NCBI GenBank assembly: GCA_020466095.1
Contig: CM035807.1
Location: forward strand, 53,596,752 to 53,660,751
From: Chlorops oryzae
Taxonomy: Eukaryota > Arthropoda > Insecta > Diptera > Chloropidae
Length of the DNA: 64,000 nt
Reading direction: 5' to 3'
Shown: piece after piece, positions 43,839 to 55,287 of the stretch
Position numbering within the stretch: the stretch's first letter is position 1
Layout of the letters: each line of letters opens with the position of its first letter
Notes under the pieces: model-generated
What the model was told of the DNA's origin: nothing
The model's input: only the letters and a program-made list of their open reading frames with translations
Database searches by the model: none
Position numbers and translations under genes: made by a program

Positions 43839-45056
43839 TAGTGTCCGACCGAAGGTTCGCCTTCGGCTTCGGTAATCGGCATAATCGGCCAATTCTTAAT
43901 CTTCGGCTTCGGCTTCGGCTGGAAAAAGCCGAATATTTTAGCCGAATATTTTTGCATTTTAATGGAAGTAAAAAAGTCACGATAGATTTTCAATTGCTTC
44001 ATTGAGACCTTTTACACTAGTGAATTATTGCCGTAAATTTCTACGCTAGAGTTGTCTTCTGTTCGCTGATGACCTAAAACTTTTTAATAAAATTAATGGC
44101 TTGGCAGACTCATCAAACTAACAATCGGATCTTAATTACTTGCATACTTGGTGTGTTAAGAATCATTTGTTCCTAAATTTGGCAAAATGTGCATACACGA
44201 TATTTTCTAAATCAGATAATGTAAATCAAACTTCCTACGTCCTGGGTGGTTTCCAACTAATTCGCGTAGATGTTGTCAAGGATTTGGGTGTTGTCTTTGA
44301 CAGGAAATTTACGTTTATCCACCATATTAATTATATTGTTCCAAAAGCATACGCAATGCTTGCATTTGGGAGAAGGAACTCAACAAACTTTTTAGATCCT
44401 TACACTCTAAAAACGCTTTACATATCCTTAGTGCGCTCAAAATTAGAATACGCAGCAGTTATTTGGAGCCCGTTCTATGCCTCGCACACTGCACGCATTG
44501 AACGTGTTCAAAAATCCTTCTTGGGTTTTGCTTTACGCTCCATGAATTTTGAAGATCATCTTCCGCCTTACTATGCACGGTGCATGCTCATTGGTTGAAA
44601 TCCTTAGAGACTAGACGCACTATAATTTCTCTACTCTTTACTGCAGACATTGTCAGTGCAAGGATTAATTGTCCTGCATTGCTTAATTTAATTGATTTCA
44701 ATGTCCCTTCTAGGGCCCTTAGACGGGTAGATGCCTTCTATCTTGGCTTACGGCGCACTAACTATGCAATGTATGCGCCCATTTATAGGGCTGAAATGGC
44801 CTATAATAACGTTGCCCTAAACAACGCTATTAAATAAAAATTCTCACTTTGTGGGCGACTAAAGCGAAAGAATTTAGAGAAAATTTGAGCGGTTTTTTTG
44901 TGCTTGTCAAATGAATAAAGACTGATTTTGTTTTCTTACTGTAAAATGTTTTGCATTTGGCTTCGGCCTTCGGTCTTCGGCCGAAGTCTTCAACTCTGCC
45001 GATTGTTCGGCTTCGGCTTCGGCTTCGGCTGAAAATCCACTTTCGGTCGGACACTA
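43839..45056. mobile_element. hAT-type TIR element with 8-bp TSD, carrying LINE RT sequence
   Basis: 1218 bp. Both ends read TAGTGTCCGACCGAA inwards. The 8-bp duplication ATTGATAT is perfect (43831-43838 and 45057-45064). An 8-bp TSD with a TAGTG start fits the hAT superfamily. Subterminal zones are rich in TTCGGC repeats in opposite orientation (about 43850-43930 and 44960-45040). The centre is not transposase but a LINE reverse-transcriptase fragment. Confidence 0.88.
44068..44837 (+). pseudogene. LINE reverse-transcriptase C-terminal half inside the hAT-type element
   Basis: Starts with the catalytic-type FADDLKLF near 44068, then LHTWCVKNHLFLNLAKC, YVLGGFQLIRVDVVKDLGV and RSKLEYAAVIWSPF, all standard blocks of jockey/I-type RTs. 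After a frame change at about 44590 it continues SLETRRTIISLLFTADI ... RINCPALLNLIDFNVP ... LRRTNYAMYAPI to a stop at 44837. Only one early stop (near 44120) and one frame change are seen, so it is better preserved than the LINE at 15.4 kb, with which it shares the C-terminal plan. The upstream half of the RT is missing. No A-tail or target duplication was identified at its borders. Confidence 0.85.
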
Positions 45057-45209
45057 ATTGATATGTAAGCCATTCTTTCTGGACAAAAACACTTTGACAG
45101 CCTGAAGTTTTCGCTTACAAGGTTATCATGCAAGAAATCATTCGTTCAATATTCCATGACGAAAAAATGAAAGAAAAATTTCAGTGCTTACCATTTCTTC
45201 CGCTGGGTT

Positions 45210-45302
45210 GCTTTCATACGCTCTCAATGTATGTATGCATTTACGTATGTCTATAATATACACATATTTAAATGCATACATACATTGGGAGCGTGTGAAA
45301 GC
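45210..45302. repeat. 33-bp inverted repeat around a 27-nt loop
   Basis: GCTTTCATACGCTCTCAATG... (45210-45242) pairs with 45270-45302 with two differences that would be wobble pairs. It contains ATGTATGTATGCATT in both arms. No gene context. Confidence 0.75.
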
Positions 45303-46307
45303 AAATAGCCAGTGATGCCAACTTAGAGCTTTTTAGATCTAGCGCATTAAGCGCTTAGCTATTTTTCGTTGCGTTCATAACAAATGTGCATACTTAGCTT
45401 GTTGTTGTCTTCAACCAATATTGTTTGCGCGCACACTTTACAGCTTTTTTTCTTAATAAAGGCATTTTTTTTTACTCTTAATATTATAGATTTAATGATT
45501 TCTAATAAATAAATGTTAAAAAACAATTTAAAATTTTTATGTTAAACAAACAAAGTCAGTTATGTTCTATTTAAAAAAAAACTTTTTTGTTGACTTAGCG
45601 TTTTTTCAAATTATGTTAAATATCAGGAATCACTAAGTTTTAGCGTATTTTGCTTCTGAGGAGTTGGCAACACTGCTTATAATTGTATGTGATATTCTAT
45701 TCTCTTTGTCTGTTACTCTTAACGCTGAAATTCGCGCATGAAAATTAAGAGCACGGAAAGCAAAAGTGTGTTTATCGAAAAACTCTTTCGCCGATAAAAG
45801 TAGATATAGATGTCAGATATGGCCCAATTATACTCCTCGCAATAGATTTTGATAGCATCTACCATCTGTAAAACTTTCAGCTCAAAATATAGTATATAAA
45901 TAAAGTTATAAGCATTAAACATTTTGTGCTCGCCTATTAATATATAAGATTATATAACCACAGAATGCAACTTGTAGGATATTCCGAGTGTAAACTTTGT
46001 CTTGAGAACAAAGAGACAGCATTCCATATAATGGCTGAATGTTTCGCTCTGTGTAGGCTAATGCCGCTTTCAGTCTAGTTTATTTAACTGAATTTAGCTG
46101 TTGTGATTTTAGCATTTAAATAAAAATCTGATATAGCACCAAAAAGGAAAGTGTTGCAAAATAAAACAGCTAAACTCATGAGCCTTGTCGGCGGCGAAAC
46201 AAATTAAAAACAACTTGCCATTTAGCATTTAAAAACGTCATGCACAAGCGCTTTAAAAAATTCCTATGATAACTGCTCTGGAACCTTTCTGTTTAATATT
46301 TTTGTAA
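45303..46307. other. no gene; one small LINE-like zinc-finger fragment
   Basis: AT-rich. At about 45975-46050 the plus strand reads SECKLCLENKETAFHIMAEC, matching the C-terminal CCHC motif of LINE pol proteins (compare 34680-34860). Too short to classify. Confidence 0.45.
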
Positions 46308-47054
46308 AAACAAGTAAGAAAGCTAAAGTCGGTCAAGCCCGACTTTGAAATACCCAGCGTCCCGACATTATGAGCGCACTATGTTTTGCTTCTCTATTTG
46401 TGGGCGTGGCCACATAAATTTTTTCCCTACACCTTTCATTCGGCTTGGTCAACCTTTGTTGCGAATTTGAAGCTTCTTCGCCTTTTACCTCGGAAGTTAC
46501 GAAAAATCTTCATTTGTGGGCGTGGCAGTGGGCGGGCCATATACATTTTTTTCCTACACCTTTGATTCGCCTTGGTCAACCTATGTTGCGAATTTGAAGC
46601 TTCTACGCCTTTTCTTTCATAAGTTACGATAAACCCTTATTTGCGAGCGTGGCTCACAGAGGGCGGCGTCCATTTTTTTCAGGATATGTCTCTTTTTGTA
46701 GTTTACCAGTACACCAAATATAAATAGAATGTGTGAAGTGGTTCGCAAGTTACAAGCGTTTTACTGAAAACACATTATATTCATTTGTGGGCGGGGCAGT
46801 AGGCGGATGTCTCGCATTTTTACTTAGGATCATACTCGGATCCCGATATACCTGTGCGCCAAATTTCGACTTGATTGGTTCAGCCGTTTCGGAGGAGATC
46901 CGGACAGACGGACGGACGGACAGACATGTCTAAATCGATTTAGCTTTTGGTCCTGATCATTTCTATATATATATGTCTATATCTCCGGAGCTTAGTTCTC
47001 CCTGTTACAAGATTCGCACAAAACTAAAATACCCCGCTTAGGCTGGGTATAAAA
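46308..47054 (-). mobile_element. Helentron-like repeat (copy e), two internal units
   Basis: Starts AAACAAGTAAGAAAGCTAAA with the GTCGG/CCGAC hairpin and ends GCTGGGTATAAAAATG. Only about two ~127-bp units remain, compared with three, four and six in other copies. The GGACGGACGGACAGAC tract is at about 46900-46925. Confidence 0.78.
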
Positions 47055-47341
47055 ATGTATTTGAAAGGTTCTTATTCGTCCAAGGTTTTTAAATGTTATA
47101 TTATTTTCTTTTTGTCCATACAAAAAAATAGTCGCCACTACCACCAACGGGGATTGAACACGCCGACATTGGATTGTGAGGCAATGGCTCTCAGGTTTTT
47201 AAAAAGAATTCCTTCGCTCAGAAAATTATTGAGATCTATGTATAAGTAAGGCTGGTAGTTACCAAAAATTTTTAGCTAAGGCTAAATCGTAATCTTTCGA
47301 AGTAAAAGTGGTAGTTACCAAGTCAAATTAAACCGGTCTTA

Positions 47342-47860
47342 TAGCACTGACAGACATAGGTATTTTCCACCATGATAGTGTGAAGTCTAGGTATATATGA
47401 ATATATACACATAGGTGTTTCTCAAAAGTCTACCAAAGCCATCATAGACTTTTTATAGACTTCACACTACATTGAAAGGGAGGATTTATTGTGGACTTCT
47501 TAGATTGATATGGCACCACTGCATAAAATTAAACGAAATATCGATTAATTTATCGGAAACCAGATGTTTAAAATTTTAATTTCAAGTTGTTTATCCGAAA
47601 TGCATGAAATTAATTCCATCGTATTGATTTATATAACAAACAAACGATATTTTCATGGATCCTTTTGAGATAAAATCGAGGCTAAATGCTACCAAACTGT
47701 TTTTATTGTTTTTGTTGTTGTTTTAATTTTAAATTATCAGCTGTTTTAACGAAGTCCACAATATAAATCCACAATCAATTGTTGTGTGTCACCCCAACAT
47801 AGACTTCTTTCATTGTAGTGTGAAGTCTATAGACTTTACACCATATGTCTGTCAATGCTA
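47342..47860. mobile_element. 519-bp MITE, TSD TTA
   Basis: Ends read TAGCACTGACAGACATA and TAGCATTGACAGACATA inwards; TTA flanks both sides (47339-47341, 47861-47863). Internal motifs GTGTGAAGTCTA and AGTCCACAATA are themselves inverted repeats. No ORF. Confidence 0.85.
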
Positions 47861-48311
47861 TTAGAGAATTCGATATTCGAAAGTGTGCTGCCATATTTTT
47901 CAATTTAAGTCGAAAAACATGGTTTTTGCTATTTTCAGCTCTTTCAAACTAGTAGGCGGATGAGGGTTTTTCTTTTCCCGCACGCCTTAATTTCCCGGGA
48001 ATTCGGGGGAAAAATTCAATCCTGGGAATTTCCGGAAATAACCGAAAATTGCCACTTGTTTTTTAATAATATTAAATTTTTCAGATAAACCACATTTAAC
48101 ATTAACAAACACAATATTAAGTATTTTGAAATGTGCAAAGAATACAAAAACACAAAAAAAAAGAGATCAAAATTCAGTCTTTTTTGTAAAGCATAAATCA
48201 CACTGTGATAGTTTTTTTGTGTAACTTTAAAAGACAAGTCCATTGCCTCTTTTGGGCATGGGAAATCGAACTGAATTATTAGTTTTTTGATCGTTTGAAC
48301 TGAATCGATCG
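47861..48311. other. no gene recognised
   Basis: AT-rich DNA up to the BEL LTR. The phrase CCCGGGAATTCGGGGG near 47995 resembles GGAAATCCCGGAAAGGGAAT near 61230, hinting at another dispersed repeat. Confidence 0.5.
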
Positions 48312-48484
48312 TTCCTCTGCGACTACGACGACGCGGTTCCCACGAGCAAAAGGCTTCATTCCTCTGTGACTCCGACGGCGTTGTCCAAACGAGCCAAAGC
48401 CCTCCAGTAAGTAGACCGTTACGCTCCCGGTGGACCCAGTATCTAACCGCCTTCTATTTTTCCGCCCTACTTTTGTGCAAGACA
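48312..48484 (+). repeat. 5' LTR fragment of the BEL element
   Basis: 173 bp kept; ends ...GTGCAAGACA. Contains a duplicated phrase CTCTGCGACTACGAC / CTCTGTGACTCCGAC. The matching 3' LTR part is about 56752-56925 and ends AAGACA followed by AAGTAAG. Confidence 0.8.
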
Positions 48485-48487
48485 TTT

Positions 48488-48505
48488 TGGTCCTTCGAGC
48501 CGGAT
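48488..48505 (+). promoter_or_regulatory. primer-binding site, tRNA-Tyr
   Basis: TGGTCCTTCGAGCCGGAT is the exact complement of the 3' end of fly tRNA-Tyr (…CCGGCTCGAAGGACCA, from memory). It starts 3 bases after the LTR. Confidence 0.8.
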
Positions 48506-49873
48506 TATTAGCTCACACATGCATCACTGCACATTTTTGCACACATTAAAGGACGCACGCTTACGTACAAGAGGCATCCAAGGGAATCCTAGCGTGAGGA
48601 AAATAAACGAAAGTCTACGTTGTGCGTTGGATTCAATTTACGGTAAAGAGCTCAAGAAACCCCCTTGCCGGAAAAGAGAGTCTCCGCTGTTTTTGGATTC
48701 GGCCATCATATCCATCGACACTTCTCCCTTTCACCCGAAGCAAATTGATTCAATTTGAAATCATAGGTGCGTCATTATTCGTGAAAGTTTTTGCGTAAGG
48801 CTGTGTTCGCCAATTCATGTGTGTCTCAGAAAACGTCTGTCACTGAGCTTGGCACTTTGCGACAAGACTCAACGTTTTCTCTCTGAACCCCCTTTCCGCT
48901 TCAGCATCTTCGTGCCAGCGGTGGACTCCAATTAGTTACATATACATACATGAATTGCGCACATAACCTCTCTTAATTTTCATGTTTATATTGATTGTAT
49001 GTTCGGTATTCCTATATATATATATATATACATTGACCGCAAAGCGACAAGGCATACACATTAACGTTTGCTTCTTCGCGGTTATACATTCATTCTTGTT
49101 GGATCGCAATTAGCTGATCGCGTACAAATTTATTTTCTGACCAAGGATTCTTAAATCACAGATCACTTGCTCTGACATTACAATTTATTTTCTTGATTTT
49201 TTGAAATTCGACGCGCACTTTGCAAAAAAAAAATAATAAATAAATAAACTAATTACAGTAAAGGAAAATCTGTAACTGCCATATGCTCTTATCAACAAGG
49301 TACGGAGCCTGTCAGGAACTACAGGTGTTTTCATAGGTAATTTCCCTGCAAGCATTTTTAGTTGCGGAAGATCCGAATGCGATTCGCGGCCGCGAACGTT
49401 TTGTTCGCCGCAACAGTTGCTTAAGAATCGCTTTCGGATCATAGCTGTGAGAATTTGTCCGGTCGAAAGCGATTCGCGGAGAGGATTCGCTTCTTCATCG
49501 CGGAGAAGATTCCCTTTTTTAATCGCGGAGAAGATTCGTTAGACCTGGAGTGGAAATTTCCACTGCAAACGTTCGTATTACGGTCGTCTAGAAGATGTTT
49601 AGGCGATTCTTCCACAAGATGATTCGGCGATGCACGTGTTTGCTATTGAATTGTTGGTATGAAATGAAAAACATCGTCTAACCTTCTTCCAGAAGAATCG
49701 CCTAAACATCTTCTGGACGAACGTGCTTCCAAACATCTTCCAAATGCTTGCAGGGTTAATTCCGCTGAAATTTATCTGAATTATCCAGGAATCGCTGTGT
49801 AGAGTTTTTTTTGGGAGTTTCCAGTATTTGACCGAACGCGTTGTCATTATAGAATTTTTGATTCGGATCCTTT
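48506..49873 (+). other. BEL leader region with a TA microsatellite
   Basis: No gene recognised. An open frame at 48519-48758 lacks known motifs. A (TA) run occurs at 49014-49031. The inverted-repeat insert at 49344-49755 lies near the end, about 120 bp before the gag frame. Confidence 0.5.
49344..49755. mobile_element. 412-bp inverted-repeat MITE in the BEL leader
   Basis: Outer ends CCCTGCAAGCATTT and AAATGCTTGCAGGG are inverted; TAATT lies one base outside each end, a possible target duplication. Inside, GATGTTTAGGCGATTCTTC (49591 area) and its complement (49692 area) form a second inverted pair. GCGGAGAAGATTC is repeated in the middle. Non-coding. Confidence 0.6.
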
Positions 49874-51060
49874 ATGAATTCAGATCCTTTGTCCATCTTT
49901 GACCCCATGATGTCATTCATAGAGCTTTTCATTCGTACTTCTGACTCGATTATTGAATTCGAAGCGGAATTCAATGATACAGGCGCTGGTCAGCATTCTG
50001 TATTTTCTCTCGAAGTTCAAAGATATGAATTGAAAACCATTTGGTCGGATGTCAAAAGGTCTTATTCCAGTTGCCTGCAGAGCATAAGTGCGTCGGCTGA
50101 CATCGATCTTTCTCATGTCACCGTGGTAAAAACAAAATACAGTAGTGCATATAAGGCGTACGTACGTTGTATGTCTAAGATGAGTGAGTTGGCTGCAGAC
50201 ATTTCATCCCAAGCCACAGTGTCACTGCCAGTCGAAGACTTCTCTTCCAATATTCGCTAACCTCCTTGCGATACCGAAATTTTCAAAGGAGATTATGCAA
50301 CTTGGCCATCGGTTCGCGACATATTCTCCGCTGTTTATATCCGAAACTCTCGCCTTTCCAAAATAGAAAAGTTGTTTCATCTTTTAAAAAAAAGCAGTGG
50401 TGAGGCATTAAAAATCGTGAAAAAATCTCCGCTCACTAACGACGGCTTTGATCAGGCTTGCAGAAATCTTCAAGAACGTTATGAAAACAAAAGAATTCCC
50501 ATTAACAGCCAATACAAGGTTCTTTTTGGTCTGCCTCGAGTCAAAGAAGAGTCCGGAGAAAAGATTAAGGATTTGCAAAGTTTGATCAACAACTGCCTTT
50601 CCTCCTTACAACAACAATCGATCGATATCAGTACTTGGGATTCTATGACTGTTTACCTGTGTTCTTCACGACTCCCGGATACTTCTCTGGCTATCTGGGA
50701 ACAATCTGTTGCCAATAAAACAGAAACATCAACATGGGAAGAAATGAATAGTTTTTTGACGCAAAGATTTAAATCGTTTGAGGGCAGTTTAAGATCTACG
50801 TCGCACGTCAATGACGTATACGCCACCCACTGGTCCCAATTCCAAATCCACAAAAGCTCAACAGGCATTTCATACGAATATTCCGGGGACGCCGGTGCAA
50901 TGCATGCTGTGTTCAGAGAATCATTCTATAAGAATTTGTCCGGAATTTCTACAATTAAAAGTCATCGACAGATTTGCGACAGCTAAGAATTTCAAATTTT
51001 AGCTAAATTGTCTAGCGGATTCGCATATCATAAAAGATTGCAAAAGTAATCAAACATGTC
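49874..51060 (+). pseudogene. gag: BEL/Pao gag with zinc fingers, broken
   Basis: The frame opens at about 49874 (MNSDPLSIFD) and runs through a helical part. After a TAA at 50258-50260 comes the BEL Gag block PPCDTEIFKGDYATWPSVRD, then KLFHLLKKSSGEALKIV and TWDSMTVYLCSSRLPD (DUF1759-type). A frameshift around 50810-50900 leads to the zinc-finger section CMLCSENHSIRIC, LNCLADSHIIKDC and a final HHTLLH near 51080, which joins protease. Gag coats the RNA and forms particles. Three lesions are visible: TAA 50258, the frameshift, and TAG at 51001. Confidence 0.82.
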
Positions 51061-51860
51061 GATAATGTTGGCAAAAACATCATACTTTGCTTCATAGAGA
51101 GGAGGCGAGCACTTTAATTACCCCGCAAGGGAATTCCAGCTCAACTTCTCTATCTGTTAATACTCAAGCACCCATTAGCGCCTCCACTAACATAAATTCC
51201 TCGAATTCTGGCCTGCCATTACCAAATTCGACCCAAAAACAGTCCACATCTCACCATCTACCGACTTCCTTTCCAAGGAGTCCTCAATCGTCTAACGATT
51301 CCCCCCTCATACGATCCAGTTGGCAAAATAATCGCATCGTATCAATTCAGTCGAATTTCCGTCTCCGTCTGAATCACGTTTTATTGGGAACGGCCATGGT
51401 TGAAATTGTTCATTGTGGAACGACATATTCATTTCGCGCTTTGATCGATCCAGGATCAGAAGTGACCCTGGTCACAGAGCGCCTTCTAAAACTTCTACGA
51501 CTTCCCACCAATTCCATTCAAGCACAAATTTCAGGCTTGAATGGAGCTATTTCGGCACACTGCAACCAAATGTGCAATTTTTTACTCACATCGCCAGTTG
51601 ATTCAAAAGTGGAAATTGAGGCAACTGCAATGGTTGTTCCGATTCGTAGCTCAAATTTGCCCAGTTTCTCTTTCGACATATCCATGGAGCAATTTAATCA
51701 TCTTTGTTAAGCTGATCCGAACTTTCATAAAAGTTCTCATATTGATATTTTAATCGGTGGAGATCTTTATCCATTCATTTTATTACCTGGTGTACAACGA
51801 GAAATGACGGGATCCTTAATCGCGCAAGAAACTGTCTTCGGATGGATCCTTACCGGTCCT
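51061..51860 (+). pseudogene. BEL/Pao aspartic protease (DUF1758 type)
   Basis: After a Ser/Thr-rich linker (51100-51300), the segment FRALIDPGSEVTLVTERLL near 51430 is the protease active-site block, with DPG where most have D-S/T-G. It ends with IDILIGGDLYPFILLPGV and VFGWILTGP near 51740-51860, the usual C-terminal blocks of the BEL protease. TAA at 51708-51710 interrupts it. The same set of blocks recurs in the last ORF of this element. Confidence 0.82.
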
Positions 51861-53405
51861 ACGTCCTCATTTCTGACCAATTCTAAGTCCTTTGTTTCGT
51901 ACTTCAACTCAGTTTCGTTGGAACAACAACTTCAAAAGTTTTGGGAAATTGAACAAATTCCACAGCCTCGCGCCTTAAATGATTCGGATAAATGGTGCGA
52001 AGACTATTACTCCAGAACTACCTGTCGCGATTCGACAGCACGCTATGTAGTTCATCTGCCTTTTAAAGATACTTCTCATACGGGGATTGAATAAGGAAGA
52101 TCTCGAAATCGCGCCGTGAATCAATTTATTCGAAACGAACTAAGATTGTGTAAACAAATAGAATTGAAGTCTGAGTATGATAGTGTGTTATGTGAATATA
52201 TTTCGCTTGGCCACATGGCGGTAGCGGCCCCAATAGAAATCAACAAACCCATGCACTATTATATGCCGCATCATGCCGTCATTAAAGAAGAGAGCCTAAC
52301 CACCAGGTTACGTGTTGTTTTTAATGCCTCGTACCCTACTTCTAATGGACTCAGTCTTAACGACAATCTCCACACGGGACCCTCGCTGCAAACTGATCTC
52401 GTTTTTCTAATTTTAAATTGAGATTTTTCAAATTTGTTTTCAATGCGGCTATTACCCAAATGTACCGCCAAATTCTTTTACACCCGCAACATACTCCATT
52501 TCAAAGGACCCTCTTTCGTTATTGTCCTTCAAAGGATCTCAAAGATTTTGAACTGAACATGGTTACTTTTGGCGTAAATTGCGCTCCCTATTTGGCCATC
52601 AGGACTCCTTTACAATTAGCTTCGGATATTCAGGAGCGTTCCCTTTAGCTGCCAACGTCATTCGCCATAATATGTATGTAGATGATGTACTTGCCGGAGC
52701 CCATGATTTGGATACGGCCTTACAGACACGAATTCATTTGTCTGCTGCCTTCAAAAGTGCTGGCTTCCACCTTCGTAAATGGACTTCTAATTCAGGTGAA
52801 CTTCTTCGCGATATTCCAGAAGACGATCTCCTTAATCAACAATTTCTGATATTGAAAGAGGTCAGTATATCCAAGGCGCTTGGTATTCGCTGGAACGCAG
52901 CTCATGATTTTTTCTGTTTTAAAGTCAATTTCAATGTAGCAAAGGATTCTTATTCTAAGCGTGAGGTGTTGTCGTGCATTGCTTAACTTTTCGATCCGGC
53001 AGGGTGGTTATCACCCGTAGTAATCATCGCGAAAATTCTGTTGCAAAAGGTGTGCGTCAGTAATCTTGATTGGGACGATCCATTGAGCGATTCCCTTGAC
53101 ATATTATTTCAAGAATTTCTACATAACTTGCCAACCATTAAAACCATTCAAATACCGAGATGGGTATACTATTCTCCATCAGAAAAGTGGAGTTTCATGC
53201 TTTTTGCGATGCTTCGGATATTTGCGTGCGCAAGTTGGTCCGAATAAATATGAAACTAATTTACTCTACTCTAAAACAAAGGTGGCGCCGATAAAAAGCA
53301 TCTCGGTGCCCCGTCTTGAGTTGTGTGGTGCACTTCTTTTGTCTGAAATGATCGCAGCGCTTAAAAATCAACTTCATATCACATTGACAACGATTTATTG
53401 CTGAT
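51861..53405 (+). pseudogene. BEL/Pao reverse transcriptase and RNase H
   Basis: Motifs in order: KFWEIEQIP near 51940; YMPHHAVIKEESLTTRLRVV near 52260; FNASYPTSNGLSLNDNL; after a frameshift near 52420 MYRQILLHPQHTPFQRTLF and MVTFGVNCAPYLAIR near 52560; after another shift the catalytic MYVDDVLAGAHDLDTAL near 52672; then KALGIRWNAAHDFF. The RNase H zone has FDPAGWLSPVVI near 52990 and [19 protein letters not shown] near 53290. Stops or shifts lie near 52092, 52420, 52645 and 52985. Inactive. Confidence 0.83.
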
Positions 53406-55287
53406 CGGACTCCACAATCGTGCTTTTCTGGCTTCGTAAACCACCATGTACATGGACATCTTTCGTTGCCAATCGAGTGTCAAAAATTATGGAACGCACT
53501 GATCTGTCTTCCGGGCGTCATATACTGTCGGAAGATAATCCTGCTGATTAACTAGTCGTTGTTTTCTGCCGCAACTCCTTGCACACAATTTTCTACGGTG
53601 GCACGGACCTGCCTGGTTGGGTTTAGACGAACTTCGTTGGTACTCGTTGGCGTCTCCTGAGGATCCCAACATCGAACTCGAACGTTGAATGCCAAAAACG
53701 CATTTTCCAGCTTTGATAAAAATGAAGATTTCTTGGAAAGGTTTTTTTCTCTCCTTCGCGCCTGGCGAGTACTAAGCTTTTATTTTCGTTTCGTTTTTCG
53801 AACCCATCCCCATTATCGAATCTTTCCAAAATGCGCTTCTGTCCAGCTCGATATAGCAGAGATAAAATTTGTAAAACAGCGATTCATTCTTTTATGTCAA
53901 GAAGCGGCTTTCCATTTCGAAATCTCTTGTCTTCAGAAACAACAGAACATATCTCCCAAAAGCAGCATTCTCTCGTTAAATCCTTATCTGGACGATTGAT
54001 CCATTCTTCGAGCTAATGGACGTCTCACTTCATTCAACTCGTTAAATTTCTCTGAAACCCACCCGATTATACTTCCATACAGTTGCCATTTGACAAAACT
54101 ATTAACTGAATTTATCCATCAAATGTCCCTACACGGTGGGAACGCGCTCGTCTTACGACTCGTTCGAAGCCAATTCTGGATTCCTAAAGTACGAAATTTG
54201 ATAAAAGCAACTATCTACCACTGCCGCAATTGTGTGGTCGAATGAAAAATACGACGTACCCAATTAATGGCAGCTTTGCCCGCAGAACGCAGCACCTTCT
54301 CTAGACCGTTTACCTACACCGGTGTTGATTTCTCTGAACCCTTTGAAATAAAATTATACCATGGTCGAGGCTATCGCATTTCCAAGGGATACGTTTGCAT
54401 CTTTATTTGTTTCTGTACCAAAGCTATTAATCTAGAAGCCACTTCTGATCTCAGTTCAGAGACGTTTTTAGCAGCATTTGCGAGATTTACCTTTTGGGCG
54501 CGGATGTCCAGCTCACGTGTACTCAGACAATGGTACCAGCTTTGTGGGAGCCGCCAAAATTGCAATATACCTCCTTCATAAGCGAATCTCAGCAGTCGGT
54601 CTTACGCCATTATGCCCATCAAAATATCACCTGCAATTTTATCCCTGCAGGAGCCCCTCACATAGGAGGACTCTGGGAAGATGGCGTAAAAAGCTTTAAG
54701 CTAAATCTTCGCAAGTCAGCAGGACTCTTAAAATATTCCTTCGAGGAATTTCAGATATAACTCATGAAAATCGAGGCATGCTTGAATTCACGCCCGCTGA
54801 GTTCCCAATCCACCGACCCACTCGATTTTGCTGCTCTACTCCAGGACATTTCTTGATTGGTAGTCCCGTTCTCTCCGCAGCAGAAGCGATTCCGGACGCG
54901 GACCCTTAACTTTTCACTAATAGCTGGCAGCGCGTCAAGGCAATGAATCAACAGTTATGCGAAAGATGGAAGTATGAATATTTATCCGAGCTCCATAAGC
55001 GAAACAAATGGAAAGTTCCTAAAGAAAATATAAATCTAAATGACCTCGTGGTTATTCGCCGAGAAAATCTCTCTTGTAATGAGTGGAGATTGGGAAGAAT
55101 CATTAAGACTTATCAAGGCTCTGACGCTCGTATACGAGTTGCGGATGAGCACACCTCTACTGGCATCATCACCAGGCCTATCACGAAACTTATTGTATTA
55201 CCTAGCAGTTATCCATGCGACCAAGAAAATTTTCATAAATCTAATCTTGTCTCCTTCTCGTTTTTATGTATTCTCTTCAACAGGGCC
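53406..55287 (+). pseudogene. BEL/Pao integrase
   Basis: The zinc domain is near 54105-54245 (FIHQMSLHGG ... HCRNCVV). The catalytic core has TYTGVDFSEPFEIK near 54310 (first Asp), KAINLEATSDLSSETFLAAF, VYSDNGTSFVGAAK near 54515 (second Asp) and IPAGAPHIGGLWEDGVKSFK near 54650 (Glu). The C-terminal domain (WKYEYLSELHKRNKWKVPK near 54970, then VVIRRENLSCNEWRLGRI) is the DUF5641 type. From 54943 the frame is open and continues without a stop into the next ORF. Frameshifts occur around 54240, 54500 and 54760-54900. Confidence 0.82.

Noticed and set aside
48990..49035. TA-rich run as an origin or special signal
   Set aside because: A simple (TA) microsatellite of about 18 bases is ordinary in insect DNA.
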